A DNA stretch of 64,000 nt from Fibrobacter sp. UWB4 (GCF_002210345.1 NZ_MWQI01000001.1:310001-374000), one strand, 5' to 3'. Positions 25,799 through 34,933 are shown, counted from the stretch's first letter. The notes: generated by a model not told the origin, from the sequence alone. Numbers and translations are program-made.

Positions 25799-26536
25799 AT
25801 GGCAAAAAACTTTAGCAAATTTCTTGGCAAAATCGCTTTGATGACCGCTGCAACGTTGTGGTCGGCTTGTAACGATTCTGATAAAAAGGAATCCTCTAAA
25901 TTTGATACACCTAAAGCGGAGAAGGCCAATGAACAGCAGTCTGATACTCTCAAAGAAAGGGCTATAGTTTATCCGTTAAAATTAAAAAAGGTTGATGTCC
26001 CTAAAGTTAATATCGATACTTTCTCGGAACGGATTTCAAAGGGATTGGACGGTCTTTTGCAGAATGCAGCTCTTTATGGTGTCCTTCCGGATGTTGTTCA
26101 CAAAGGGGGTGATGGCAAGGTGGTCCCTAGATGCCGTATTAAGCCTTTGTCTGCAAAAAACGTTGTCGTTGAAGGTCGTGATATTGATGTTCAGACTTTT
26201 TTAAAGGTTTATCGCCAACGAGTTCATGGTTTACGCTTTATCTTCGATAAGAATGTAAGGCGTCGATCAGATTTAGCAAGTGAATTTGAAGGAAGAATTG
26301 TCTTGACTTTGAAAATTGCTTCAATCGGCGAAGTTGAAAATGTCCAAATTAAATCGACTACAATTGCCGAAAATAGCCCCTTTAGTGCTATTAATGAAGA
26401 TGTCAAGGAATCTGTCAGCCATTGGAAATTCCCGAAAACGAAAAACGGGGCGACATTCTCATTCCCGATTTCATTTTACATGATGCTTCCGCAACCATCG
26501 ATGTTTGATGATTCGTCTTCAATAAAGAACAAGTAG
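25799..26536 (+). CDS. Lipoprotein with AgmX/PglI-type C-terminal domain
   Basis: 245 residues. Lipobox in ALMTAATLWSAC. A charged spacer leads to the C-terminal domain (about 140-235), which follows the pattern of AgmX/PglI or TonB C-terminal folds: FIFDKNVRRRSDLASEFEGRIVL, SIGEVENVQIKSTTI, VKESVSHWKFPK, ATFSFPISF. In other bacteria this domain occurs in gliding, adventurous-motility and envelope proteins; here it is probably periplasmic or outer-membrane attached. Plus strand, 65 bp after the phosphatase-like gene; convergent with ttcA. Confidence 0.7.
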   Translation: MAKNFSKFLGKIALMTAATLWSACNDSDKKESSKFDTPKAEKANEQQSDTLKERAIVYPLKLKKVDVPKVNIDTFSERISKGLDGLLQNAALYGVLPDVVHKGGDGKVVPRCRIKPLSAKNVVVEGRDIDVQTFLKVYRQRVHGLRFIFDKNVRRRSDLASEFEGRIVLTLKIASIGEVENVQIKSTTIAENSPFSAINEDVKESVSHWKFPKTKNGATFSFPISFYMMLPQPSMFDDSSSIKNK

Positions 26537-26550
26537 CTTGTCGCGAAGTT

Positions 26551-27417
26551 CTAGCCTTTCTGCGGTTCGCGATTTTCGTAGTCTTCTAGGAATGAATGCA
26601 GTTCGCCGCCGGCCTTGAATCCGGGGAAAGTCTCGATGCAGACGGAGTGCAGGCTGTTAAAGATGCTTCTTTCGATGTTCGGATTTTCGCGTTTGAGGCG
26701 CTTGATGAGCGCCTTGATTTCTTGGCGTTTGCTGCCGCCACCGCCGTTGTCGCAGACGGTGCAGCTTTCGGTAAAGCGGCAGGCGCACTGGATAAATTGC
26801 AACCCGTTGTAGTTTTTCCAGTTGATGATGTCCTGCTCGTTGATGCAATACATGGGGCGGATGAGTTCCATGCCGCCGAAATTCAGGCTGTGGAGCTTGG
26901 GCATCATGCCTTGCAGTTGCGAGCCGTAGAACATCGCCATGACGGTGGTCTCGATGACGTCGGAGAGGTGGTGACCCAGCGCAATTTTATTGCAGCCCAG
27001 GTCCTTTGCCTTGTGGTAGAGGTGGCCGCGGCGCATCTTGGCGCAGACGTAGCAGGGGGAACGTTCGGTGTTGTTCGCCACGTCGAAAATGTTTGTCTCG
27101 AAAACGGTGATGGGGATTTCCAAGAGCTTCGCGTTGCTTTCGATTTTCTGACGGTTGATTTCGTTGTAGCCGGGGTCCATCACCAGGTATTCCACGTCGA
27201 ATTTCACGTCGCTATGGCGGTGGAGCATCTGGATGAGCTTCGCCATGAGCATGGAATCCTTGCCGCCGGAAATGCAGACGGCGATTTTGTCGCCTTCTTC
27301 GATGAGCTTGTAGTTTTTGATGGCGGTAATGAACGGCGTCCAAAGCCTTTCGCGGTATGTTTTTGAAATGCTCCGTTCTACGCTTTGGACAAATGAAAGT
27401 TCTCGTGCCATTTTCAT
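26551..27417 (-). CDS. ttcA: tRNA 2-thiocytidine synthetase TtcA
   Basis: 288 residues. ATP-dependent thiolation of C32 in certain tRNAs. The PP-loop SGGKDS is at 50-55. The cluster/thiolation Cys pair is in SPCYVCAKMRRGHLY, with further Cys in CACRFTESCTVC. GHHLSDVIETTVMAMFYG is a family hallmark. Start at 27417 (MKMAREL) or 27411 (MAREL). It lies 13 bp downstream of a cysteine desulfurase gene, a logical sulfur donor. Confidence 0.93.
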   Translation of the reverse strand: MKMARELSFVQSVERSISKTYRERLWTPFITAIKNYKLIEEGDKIAVCISGGKDSMLMAKLIQMLHRHSDVKFDVEYLVMDPGYNEINRQKIESNAKLLEIPITVFETNIFDVANNTERSPCYVCAKMRRGHLYHKAKDLGCNKIALGHHLSDVIETTVMAMFYGSQLQGMMPKLHSLNFGGMELIRPMYCINEQDIINWKNYNGLQFIQCACRFTESCTVCDNGGGGSKRQEIKALIKRLKRENPNIERSIFNSLHSVCIETFPGFKAGGELHSFLEDYENREPQKG

Positions 27418-27430
27418 TACCTTTTTGCGG

Positions 27431-28552
27431 TTACTCGCAATGTTCCTTGTAGCAGCTGTCGAATGCGGCCATGAATTCGTCGATTTCTTTTTCGGTGGTG
27501 AGGTGCGAAAGGCTTATGCGCCAGGAGTTCAAGGCGTTTTTGCGGTCGCGGCTGACGGCAAAAACGGCGCGGGAGGGGAGCGCATCTACGCTGCAGGCGG
27601 ATTTGACCGATACGTAAATCCCCTTGTCCGAAAGCGCTTTTTGGAAAACGCTTCCGCGAACCCCTGCGACACTCAGGTTCAAGATGTGCGGGACTGCGTC
27701 TGCGGGCGAATTGATGCGGACTTTCGGATAGCCGCAGAGTTTTTCTTGCAAAATCGTTCGCAGTTCCTTGACGCAGGCAAATCGCTCTTCGAAATGTTCC
27801 ATGGCAAGCGACAGCGCTGTTTCAAGGGATGCGTCCAACGCGAGTGTCGGGGTGCCGCTGCGGTAAATGGTGGTGCTTGCTCCGCCGTAAATGAGCGGTT
27901 CCATGGCGATACCGCTTTTCTTGTACAAAAGCCCGCTGCCCGAAAGCCCGTAGAACTTGTGCGCGCCGATGCTTGCCGTGTCTGCCAAATTCAGGTTTAT
28001 GGGCGTTTTCCCGATGGCCTGCGTCGCATCCACGTGAAGGCTGCAGTTCGGGAATTCGTGGACAATCTTGCTGATGGATTCTAGCGGCTGCACCGTCCCG
28101 AGTTCGCTATCGACCGCGTTGACCGTCACAAGCACCGTATCTTTGCGGAGCAGGCTCTTCAAGTCTTCCAGGTCGATTTTCCCGTCGGTGCCGATTTTTG
28201 CCATCTCGATTTCGTAGCCCGCTTCTTGCAGGGCCGTGAGCGTTGCGCTTACCGAAGAATGTTCCAGCGGGTTCGTGATGATGTGCTTGCCCACATGGCG
28301 CTTGGCCTGGACGATGCCACGGATGGCGGTGTTGTTGCTTTCGCTTGCGCCCGAGGTGTAAATGATTTCGTCGGGGTTTACGCCCAAAAGTTTCGCGATG
28401 GAATCGGTCACTTGGGCGAGAAATGCTTTTGCTGCATGCCCTGCTTCGTGATTCGAATTGGCGTTGCCGATAAACCTGCGTTCAACTTCGCAGAATCGTT
28501 GCAAGGCTTCTTCGCATGCCGGGGTGTTTGCCGTGTAGTCGAAATAGGACAT
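27431..28552 (-). CDS. Cysteine desulfurase (NifS/IscS family)
   Basis: 373 residues from ATG 28552 (MSYFDYTANTPAC). PLP enzyme that frees sulfur from cysteine as a persulfide. The PLP Lys is in SIGAHKFYG, the substrate-loop Asn/His in NANSNHEAGH and NPLEHSS. The catalytic Cys is probably in VKSACSVDALPSRAV. It is coupled by position (13 bp) to ttcA, which supports a tRNA-thiolation donor role instead of, or besides, general iron-sulfur assembly. No IscU nearby. Confidence 0.92.
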   Translation of the reverse strand: MSYFDYTANTPACEEALQRFCEVERRFIGNANSNHEAGHAAKAFLAQVTDSIAKLLGVNPDEIIYTSGASESNNTAIRGIVQAKRHVGKHIITNPLEHSSVSATLTALQEAGYEIEMAKIGTDGKIDLEDLKSLLRKDTVLVTVNAVDSELGTVQPLESISKIVHEFPNCSLHVDATQAIGKTPINLNLADTASIGAHKFYGLSGSGLLYKKSGIAMEPLIYGGASTTIYRSGTPTLALDASLETALSLAMEHFEERFACVKELRTILQEKLCGYPKVRINSPADAVPHILNLSVAGVRGSVFQKALSDKGIYVSVKSACSVDALPSRAVFAVSRDRKNALNSWRISLSHLTTEKEIDEFMAAFDSCYKEHCE

Positions 28553-28593
28553 AACTATCAAAAAGATAGAAAATTGGGAGGTGCCTTCTGCGG

Positions 28594-29388
28594 TTAAATG
28601 AACTCGGCGAAGTCCTTGATGTGGCTTGCGATGTAGCGCGGTTCTAGCGGGAGCAAGTTCTCGGCTTTGCCGAAGCCTTCAAAAAGCGTGATGCAGTCAA
28701 TGCCTGCGTTCTTTGCTGCTAGAACGTCGGGTGTGTCGTCGCCAATCATAATTGCTTTTTCGGGGGCGATTCCTGTCTGGCGGAGAATCTCGTAAATGCC
28801 GGCGGGGCTTGGCTTGCGTTCGGGTGTGGTGTCGCCGCAGAGGTATGTGGCGAAAGAATTTTCGAGACCGAATTTTTTGAGAATCTTTTGCGCGGGGGCG
28901 ACCGGCTTGTTTGTGAGCATTGCCGCGCATCTCGTCCCGGCGTGGTTCTCGTCACGATTGAAGACCGCGCGGTTCCCATCACGGTTTTCATCGGCGATTC
29001 GTTGCACGAACTCTATAACGCCTTCGTACGGTTCCGTGTTTTCGGTGCAGTGTTCCCAGTAGTATTCAGAATAAACTTTATGGATTTCCTTGATCTTCTC
29101 TTCGATGTAGTTTTCTCGGGAGAGCGTTTCGGAGACTTTTTCCATGTCGCGGGTGCTTACGACGGGAATGAAATTGGCAGCGACAGCTCGGCGGATCAAG
29201 TTCATGGAACCGTTTCCGATGAATGTGCGCACGTCATCGTTGCTATGCGTGTGTAGGCTGAATTGCGTCATCGCGTAATTCACTGCGGGTGCCAAATCGC
29301 CAAGTGTATTGAAGAGCGTACCGTCCAGGTCGAAAATGAACAGTTCTTTTTGCGCGATGAGAGCCTTGATTTCGTCGAGTGGAGTCAT
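28594..29388 (-). CDS. HAD-family phosphatase, phosphoglycolate-phosphatase-like
   Basis: 264 residues. HAD motif I (FIFDLDGTLFNT), motif II (MLTNKP), motif III Lys (ERKPSPAGIYEIL) and motif IV (MIGDDTPDVLAAKNAGI) are all present, with a helical cap inserted after motif I. This is the Gph-type layout; a charged insertion around RIADENRDGNRAVFNRDENHAGTR near residue 130-150 is unusual. Substrate uncertain. 41 bp separates it from the downstream desulfurase gene. Confidence 0.85.
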   Translation of the reverse strand: MTPLDEIKALIAQKELFIFDLDGTLFNTLGDLAPAVNYAMTQFSLHTHSNDDVRTFIGNGSMNLIRRAVAANFIPVVSTRDMEKVSETLSRENYIEEKIKEIHKVYSEYYWEHCTENTEPYEGVIEFVQRIADENRDGNRAVFNRDENHAGTRCAAMLTNKPVAPAQKILKKFGLENSFATYLCGDTTPERKPSPAGIYEILRQTGIAPEKAIMIGDDTPDVLAAKNAGIDCITLFEGFGKAENLLPLEPRYIASHIKDFAEFI

Positions 29389-29422
29389 GGCGCCAAAGCT
29401 AGAAATTTTGTATATTCACACC

Positions 29423-30157
29423 ATGATGTCTAGATTTTTTAAAACTGTTTTTGCGACGGCTCTTGCTTTTTCGGCGACTGTCATGGCTGAAGATATTATC
29501 CGTTTTGTGCCGGACCCGTACCCGATTGGTTATGCGGACCAGGGCGATGTGCGCCATATCGTCATCAAGGGTGCTAATATTACAAATAAAGAAATTGTCC
29601 TTGAAACCGTGATGGGCCAGGGCATTGGCATGTCGAACTTCAAGTATCCGACGAAAATTGCGCCGAATGCTGCGGTGACGATTGAATTCGATATGGATTT
29701 TGCGGGTATGGACGGCCAAATCAACCCGGTCGTGGTGATGGTCGATAACCAGGGCAAGTCGTATGCTGCCCAGCTTGATGGCTATGTGAAAAATCCGATT
29801 TTCTTTGGCGAAAAGCTTTTTGATACGGGTTATTATGCCGCCAATGAAAAGCGTGAATGGACGTTCTACGTCTGGGGAACGGACAAGAAGACGCGCCCGG
29901 ATTTGGCGCTTGACGAAAATGCCCAGAAGGAATTTAAGCTCAAGACCAAGAACGTGATGCTCAATGTCGATGACATGGGCAAAATCAAGGAAGGCGGCAA
30001 GGTGCCTGGCATCAAGGTCACTCTTTCGACTGCAGGGCTTTCCCGCACGGGCTGGGAACTCAAGCAGAAGAGCATTCGCAAGATTGTGGGCTTCAAGAGC
30101 AAAAAATTCCCGAAGGCAACGCCCGAAGTGCTGATTGTTGGTTACTGGAAGGACTAG
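29423..30157 (+). CDS. Secreted protein with Ig-like/DUF1573-like domain
   Basis: 244 residues from ATG 29423 (MMSRFFKTVF) with a signal peptide cleaved near VMA|EDII. A TATATT box sits just upstream in the divergent gap with the HAD gene. Residues 30-110 (HIVIKGANITNKEIVLE, APNAAVTIEFDMD) follow the beta-sandwich pattern of DUF1573/ASH domains. The rest is beta-rich and ends in VLIVGYWKD. Function unknown. An open frame upstream to 29309 overlaps the HAD gene and is not used. Confidence 0.6.
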   Translation: MMSRFFKTVFATALAFSATVMAEDIIRFVPDPYPIGYADQGDVRHIVIKGANITNKEIVLETVMGQGIGMSNFKYPTKIAPNAAVTIEFDMDFAGMDGQINPVVVMVDNQGKSYAAQLDGYVKNPIFFGEKLFDTGYYAANEKREWTFYVWGTDKKTRPDLALDENAQKEFKLKTKNVMLNVDDMGKIKEGGKVPGIKVTLSTAGLSRTGWELKQKSIRKIVGFKSKKFPKATPEVLIVGYWKD

Positions 30158-30274
30158 CGCTATTCTAGAAAGGACTGGAACTGCCGGAATGGGCTAATTA
30201 ATGCTTTTTTCGGGAGTTTGCCTTGAAAAAATACCGTGGTTTAACTAACTTTGGCATACTCTTGCAAGAGACCT

Positions 30275-30348
30275 CGGGATGTAGCTCAGCCTGGTAGAGC
30301 GCTTGAATGGGGTTCAAGAGGTCGCTGATTCGAATTCAGTCATCCCGA
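30275..30348 (+). tRNA. tRNA-Pro (GGG)
   Basis: 74 nt. Acceptor CGGGATG/CATCCCG, D-stem GCTC/GAGC, anticodon loop ATGGGGT with anticodon GGG, T-loop TTCGAAT. Discriminator A; no encoded CCA. Followed at once by a terminator. Confidence 0.97.
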
Positions 30349-30355
30349 CTAAAAA

Positions 30356-30374
30356 GACTCGTCATTGACGAGTC
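30356..30374 (+). terminator. Intrinsic terminator of tRNA-Pro
   Basis: GACTCGTCA/TTGACGAGTC hairpin followed by T6 on the plus strand, 7 nt after the tRNA. Confidence 0.9.
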
Positions 30375-30412
30375 TTTTTTGCGTTATAGCCCGCAGGGCT
30401 TTGGAACGGGTT

Positions 30413-31603
30413 TTATGATCGTTCGCTTTTTTTATTGGCGATTTCTTTGTACAGCGCGAGCTGGCGCTTGAAACAATCGTTCCAGCTGAATTTTTCGGCG
30501 TACTTGCGGGCTTTGATTTTTTTCTCGGTGAGGTCGGAATGGTAGAGTTCGACGATGGCGTCCGCCAAGGCTTCGGGGGTACGTTCCTTGAGGATTGTAC
30601 CTGCGCCAGAGGTGGTGACGTGCTCGAATGCGGCTCCGGCGGCGGCTCCGACAAGGGCGTTTCCGCTTGCCATGCTTTCCAGAATCGAAAGCCCAAAGGT
30701 TTCCCAGCCAGAAAGTGCAAGTCCCATATCGACGCTTGCGTAATAGCGGGCCATCTCGTCGATGGAATTGACAAAGCCGATATAGCTTACGTGCTTGTAT
30801 TTGGCGGCGGCTTCTTGCACGAGCGGGAGGCTTGGGCCTGTGCCTGCAAAGACAATGGCGGGTTCGTGCCCGAGCTTTTGCGCTAAAATGTCGTAAGCGC
30901 CAAGAACGAGGTCAATGCCTTTTTCGTTGCAATGCCTGTGCGGGAAGAATATCGTGAGACGGTTCGGGTCGCCGTCCTTGAGTTCGTTCACGAGCGCTTC
31001 GTCGCGGCGGCTTGGTGAGAATGTGTCGATGTCGCAACCGAGCGGGATCCAGCGCGGGTCGGGGAGGCCGTTCTTTTTGAGGCGCGCCATTGCTTCTTTT
31101 GAAGATGCCTGTACGCAATCAAATCCGCTGAATTCCTGGTTGGCGTACCAAAACGCGAGCTTGCGGAAGAACGTGCCAGCGCCAGCGCCAAGCTTTTTGG
31201 CTATCGGGCGCCCGACATAAGTCACTGGGAAATCGGCATGCCAAAAACTGAACAAAGCCGCGTTCGGCACGATTTTCTTTGCAATATGGCGAACGACTGA
31301 AGGCAAAATATAGGGCGATCCCACTTCAATCACGTCTGGCTTGTACTTTTCGAGAATCGGGCGAATCTGGTGGGATTTCCACATAAAGCGGTATTCCCAG
31401 TTGCCCGGAAATCGGAATGCCTCTACGTGTTCGATGATTAACCCTTCACTTCTGGTTTCGGTGTAGGTACTTGCAGAAGGCATCACGAAAACGGAACGCA
31501 CATCGCTTTGGCGTTCGTAAAACGCCATTTTTTGCAGGTGGTAACGGCGGACTCCGCCTCCCGACGGACTCCAGAAATTATTGAAATCGACAATGGTAAA
31601 CAT
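30413..31603 (-). CDS. Glycosyltransferase family 4 protein
   Basis: 396 residues, GT-B fold. The N-terminal glycine-rich acceptor loop SPSGGGVRRYHLQ and the C-terminal GT4 motif ALSGWETFGLSILESMASGN (E-x7-E) are clear. It uses an NDP- or UDP-sugar to build a glycoconjugate; substrate unknown. The start ATG overlaps the stop of the upstream primase-like gene by one base (TAATG). The pairing of a glycosyltransferase with a replication-protein relative is odd and may be only transcriptional convenience. Confidence 0.88.
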   Translation of the reverse strand: MFTIVDFNNFWSPSGGGVRRYHLQKMAFYERQSDVRSVFVMPSASTYTETRSEGLIIEHVEAFRFPGNWEYRFMWKSHQIRPILEKYKPDVIEVGSPYILPSVVRHIAKKIVPNAALFSFWHADFPVTYVGRPIAKKLGAGAGTFFRKLAFWYANQEFSGFDCVQASSKEAMARLKKNGLPDPRWIPLGCDIDTFSPSRRDEALVNELKDGDPNRLTIFFPHRHCNEKGIDLVLGAYDILAQKLGHEPAIVFAGTGPSLPLVQEAAAKYKHVSYIGFVNSIDEMARYYASVDMGLALSGWETFGLSILESMASGNALVGAAAGAAFEHVTTSGAGTILKERTPEALADAIVELYHSDLTEKKIKARKYAEKFSWNDCFKRQLALYKEIANKKSERS

Positions 31604-33486
31604 TAAGCTTCTTTCATGCGGCTTGATTGAGGGTCCATCGAAATTTTATTTTCGTAAATGCGGCTTGAGCCTAAACGCCTGGAATCGACGGAAAGGTTCA
31701 GAACGCCATCCTTTTCGGTAAGCCAGTAAATGGCGTCGGAATCGCGAAGGTACGCACGCGGGCCGAGGAGTCCCATATTGGAATCGATGAGCTCTCCACC
31801 GAGGAAAATTGGAATGTCGAGCGCTTTGTACAGATCGAGCATGATGGACGAACGCTTCTCGTGGATGTCCGGGAGTTCCGGGCGGTCGGTAATCTTCATG
31901 TGGTCGATGCCGTCAATTACGAGAATCAAGTCCGGATGGTCCTTGAGTTCCTGGCTAAGAGTCTTGAGCAAGTCGCTAAAATCGAGCGAAGGCATGTCGT
32001 CCCAGATTTCGAGACGGTTGTTGCGCACATAGCCCATCAGGTCGCGAGTCGCATCTAAAATCTTTTTGTTGATTTCGTTGTCTGTATTTTGCTTGCGGAC
32101 GGTCAGAATGGACTGCCCGATGAGCATGGAAACAAGACGGTCAAAAATTTGGCGGCGAGGTGTTTCGTAGGCAACGTAAATGACCTTGAGGTTCGGGTTG
32201 CTTTCGATGAGGTCTAGCGTAAGGCTTGAAAGCAGGAACGTCTTGAGGCCAAACGGATGCGACGAAACAAAGAAGCATCCCGACTGCACCCCATCAATTT
32301 CTTGGGTAAGCTTTGGGAACGTACTGAGCTTATAGCCTACGCTTTGGTCTGGCGGGCATGCCATCGCTGTATCGAAGTTTTCCTTGATGTCCTGCAACAG
32401 CATGGAACGACGGTGCGAGTGTATTGTATCGACTTCGGTTTTTGAAATGAGGTCGAGAAGCTTGTCGGCGCCGTTCTTGCGTACAAAAGTATCGACAGTT
32501 TCGTCCTTCGGGAGCACAATGGACTTGAGGCTCATGTGCATTTGTTCGGCAAGCTTCAGGTACTTTTGAATTTTAAGTTCCTGGTTTCGTCGATCCTCTT
32601 CGCGGCGAAGTATGACGGTAAATGCTTCGGCGCCACAGGCTTTGAGCTTGTAGAGGTGATTGACGTTTAGTTCCTGGTACATTGTGGAGACAACGCCCGG
32701 GATGCCGGCGAGGTCTGCGGTGAGCGCATCGAAGAACCCTTGCACGATAATTGGGTTTTCGCTGTCGGGCTGGATGTTGAACGGAATGACGGTCGGTCCC
32801 GAAGCGTAAGTGATATATGTGTGGCTCTTTTCGTTATCGTCGATGAGTCTTCCGTAGACGGAATGGATAAATCCCTTGGAATTGCGGGCCGGAATTGTAA
32901 TTCGCGGTTCGTGGTACGCTTCGAGGTTGTCAAGGTAAAAACTGATCTGGTGGCGTTCGATGCCGGAGAGCATGCAGTAGCTGATAAACGGTTCGGGGTC
33001 GCCACTGTAATAGCCGAGACCGTAAAGTTGGGCTTGTCCAATGCTCCAGCCGCGGGCTTCGAGGAACTTTGCCGAGGACGGGCTTTTGCAGGCGGCCCAG
33101 TGGCAGTAACGCACAAAGCATTCGAGCACCTTGGACTTTTCGCCGCCGACTTCCTTGACCCAGGGGTGTTCGCTATCCTGGTTGTTTGCCAGATCCTTGT
33201 CGAGTGTGCCCAGGAATTCAAAGGCTTCAGTACGCGCGGTCTGTTCGTCCATGCCATTAAAGCGGCTTTTCATGAGAAAGTCGACCAGATCGCCTTCGGC
33301 GCCGCATTGAAGGCAGCGGTACCGCCAGTAGCCTAGAGCATCGTAGAAAAACAGCGATGTCTCTTCTGGAGCGTGGAACGGGCAGCAGGCAATAAGGTTA
33401 CGGCCCCAGCGGCTCAGAGGAATCCCCAGCTGCCTCGGGTGGGCTTTTGTTCTCATGTAGTCAGCGTGTTCCTGGTCAATTAGCAT
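31603..33486 (-). CDS. Degenerate DnaG/DnaB-like primase-helicase protein
   Basis: 627 residues. A CHC2-type zinc finger near the N terminus has Cys35, His38, Cys58 and Cys61. The middle matches the DnaG core (GLGYYSGDPEPF, HEPRITIPA), but the TOPRIM Glu is Gln (VQGFFDA, 249) and the DxD aspartates are replaced (VILRREEDRR, 291-300). The last 240 residues form a DnaB-like RecA domain: Walker B (LILVIDGIDHM) is fine, but Walker A reads SSHPFGLKTF, lacking the Gly before Lys. Architecture recalls Twinkle/T7 gp4, yet neither active site looks intact. Coupled (TAATG) to a glycosyltransferase gene; divergent from ruvC. Confidence 0.8.
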   Translation of the reverse strand: MLIDQEHADYMRTKAHPRQLGIPLSRWGRNLIACCPFHAPEETSLFFYDALGYWRYRCLQCGAEGDLVDFLMKSRFNGMDEQTARTEAFEFLGTLDKDLANNQDSEHPWVKEVGGEKSKVLECFVRYCHWAACKSPSSAKFLEARGWSIGQAQLYGLGYYSGDPEPFISYCMLSGIERHQISFYLDNLEAYHEPRITIPARNSKGFIHSVYGRLIDDNEKSHTYITYASGPTVIPFNIQPDSENPIIVQGFFDALTADLAGIPGVVSTMYQELNVNHLYKLKACGAEAFTVILRREEDRRNQELKIQKYLKLAEQMHMSLKSIVLPKDETVDTFVRKNGADKLLDLISKTEVDTIHSHRRSMLLQDIKENFDTAMACPPDQSVGYKLSTFPKLTQEIDGVQSGCFFVSSHPFGLKTFLLSSLTLDLIESNPNLKVIYVAYETPRRQIFDRLVSMLIGQSILTVRKQNTDNEINKKILDATRDLMGYVRNNRLEIWDDMPSLDFSDLLKTLSQELKDHPDLILVIDGIDHMKITDRPELPDIHEKRSSIMLDLYKALDIPIFLGGELIDSNMGLLGPRAYLRDSDAIYWLTEKDGVLNLSVDSRRLGSSRIYENKISMDPQSSRMKEA

Positions 33487-33575
33487 TGCGGCCTCCTATA
33501 GAGAAATCTAATAAAGTACGCTCCCGTAGATGCGTTTTTTTTGAAAAAAAGGCAATTTTATCTATTTTTTGAATT

Positions 33576-34145
33576 ATGGTTATTCTTGGTATTGACCCGG
33601 GTTCGATTACGACCGGATATGCGTTCTTGAAAAAGACTGGCAACCAGATTCAGGTGCTGGAATATGGCACGTTCCATGCGAATGCGACTAAAAATCTCGA
33701 AGACAGGCTTGTGCATATCGTGACGGAACTCGAAAAGCGCCTGGACCATTACCACCCGGATGCACTTGCTATGGAAGGCGTGTTCTTTGCGAAGAACGTG
33801 AAAAGTGCCTTGGTGCTCGGGCATATCCGCGGGGCGATTCTTGTGGCGTGCCACCGTCGCGGAATGACGTACGAGGAATACCCGCCGAAAGTCGTGAAGC
33901 AGGCCGTGACAGGCAATGGTGCTGCTTCGAAGGAACATGTCGCTAACATGATTTTTGCGCATTTGGGAATCGCAGGTGGGGATCTCCCGCTCGATGCTTC
34001 GGATGCGCTTGCGATTGCATGGACGCATGCAAACCCGGCGCCCTTGGCGCAGTCGCTATTGGGTAAAAAGTCGAAGCCCAAGAAGAAAACGACGGTGCAA
34101 CAGTGGAAAGACTTGATTGAAAAGATGGGAGGGACGATTCTATGA
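33576..34145 (+). CDS. ruvC: Holliday junction resolvase RuvC
   Basis: 189 residues. Cuts Holliday junctions with RuvAB. Four acidic residues of the RNase-H-like active site are in place: Asp7 (GIDPGS), Glu67 (AMEGVFF), Asp140 and Asp143 (LDASDALA). The C-terminal tail after 160 is longer and Lys-rich (GKKSKPKKKTT), slightly unusual. The stop overlaps the next start by 4 bp (ATGA). No ruvA or ruvB nearby. Confidence 0.95.
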   Translation: MVILGIDPGSITTGYAFLKKTGNQIQVLEYGTFHANATKNLEDRLVHIVTELEKRLDHYHPDALAMEGVFFAKNVKSALVLGHIRGAILVACHRRGMTYEEYPPKVVKQAVTGNGAASKEHVANMIFAHLGIAGGDLPLDASDALAIAWTHANPAPLAQSLLGKKSKPKKKTTVQQWKDLIEKMGGTIL

Positions 34146-34825
34146 AGGACTTGTCGTCTCAAGATTTGTTGCCCTACGGCCTTGGAACGCCGGACTTGGT
34201 GGAATTCCAGCCGGGATACTTTGTAGACCGTGAAATTGTAGACGATTTGCAAGCTTTATCAAACGAAGCCAAGGCGAATGGTTTTGAACTGCGCGTTGAA
34301 TCGGCGTACCGCTCGTTTGAAAAGCAGCTCTCGATTTGGAACCGCAAGGCGCGCGGCGAACTGAAACTCTTGAATGAAAATGGCGAGCCGATGGAACGCC
34401 CGAAAGATGAAGAAGAGCTAATGTATGCGATTCTCACATGGTCGGCATTGCCGGGAGCGAGCCGTCACCATCTGGGGACGGACATCGACGTGGTCGATGG
34501 AGCTGCGTGCCCGGAGGGCTACGAAGTTGAGCTTACGCCTGCGGAGTGCAGTGGCATGTTCGCGAAGTTCCATGCGTTCTTGACATCCCGGATGGAGTCT
34601 GGCTCGTCATTTGGCTTTAGCCGTGTGTTTATTCCTGGACGCGGGAAAATCAAGCCTGAAGGCTGGCACATTGCGCACTTGCCGACATCGCGTAAGCGCT
34701 TGGATCGTTTCTCGCTAGACACGTTGCGGAGCATCTATGAACGCTCGGACATGGAATGCAAACGCGTCGTGCTTGCCCGCTTGCCCAAACTCGCGGAGGA
34801 TTATATCTATCCTTACTTTGTATGA
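34142..34825 (+). CDS. D-alanyl-D-alanine carboxypeptidase, VanY type (M15B)
   Basis: 227 residues. LAS-type zinc peptidase that trims D-Ala from peptidoglycan stem peptides. The first zinc motif is SRHHLGTDIDV (SxHxxGxxxD); the second His is in PEGWHIAHLP. The substrate loop SAYRSFEKQ is typical. There is no signal peptide, so the protein looks cytoplasmic, fitting peptidoglycan recycling. Its start overlaps ruvC by 4 bp, and the murein-peptide peptidase gene follows. Confidence 0.9.
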   Translation: MKDLSSQDLLPYGLGTPDLVEFQPGYFVDREIVDDLQALSNEAKANGFELRVESAYRSFEKQLSIWNRKARGELKLLNENGEPMERPKDEEELMYAILTWSALPGASRHHLGTDIDVVDGAACPEGYEVELTPAECSGMFAKFHAFLTSRMESGSSFGFSRVFIPGRGKIKPEGWHIAHLPTSRKRLDRFSLDTLRSIYERSDMECKRVVLARLPKLAEDYIYPYFV

Positions 34826-34858
34826 TGAGCGGCTTTGCCGCAGTTCTGAGTTCCGAGT

Positions 34859-34922
34859 TACTAGTTACTAGAGTTTCATGCCAAGAATTACTAGTAACTA
34901 GTATCTATTAACTAGTAACTTA
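34859..34922. repeat. Inverted ACTAGTTACTAG repeat
   Basis: Between the two peptidase genes. Arms ACTAGTTACTAG (34860-34871) and CTAGTAACTAGT (34891-34902) are exact inverse complements, with a further TAACTAGTAACTTA unit. A similar CTAACTAGTAACTA occurs near 63957. No gene. Confidence 0.75.
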
Positions 34923-34933
34923 CGGTTCCTATT

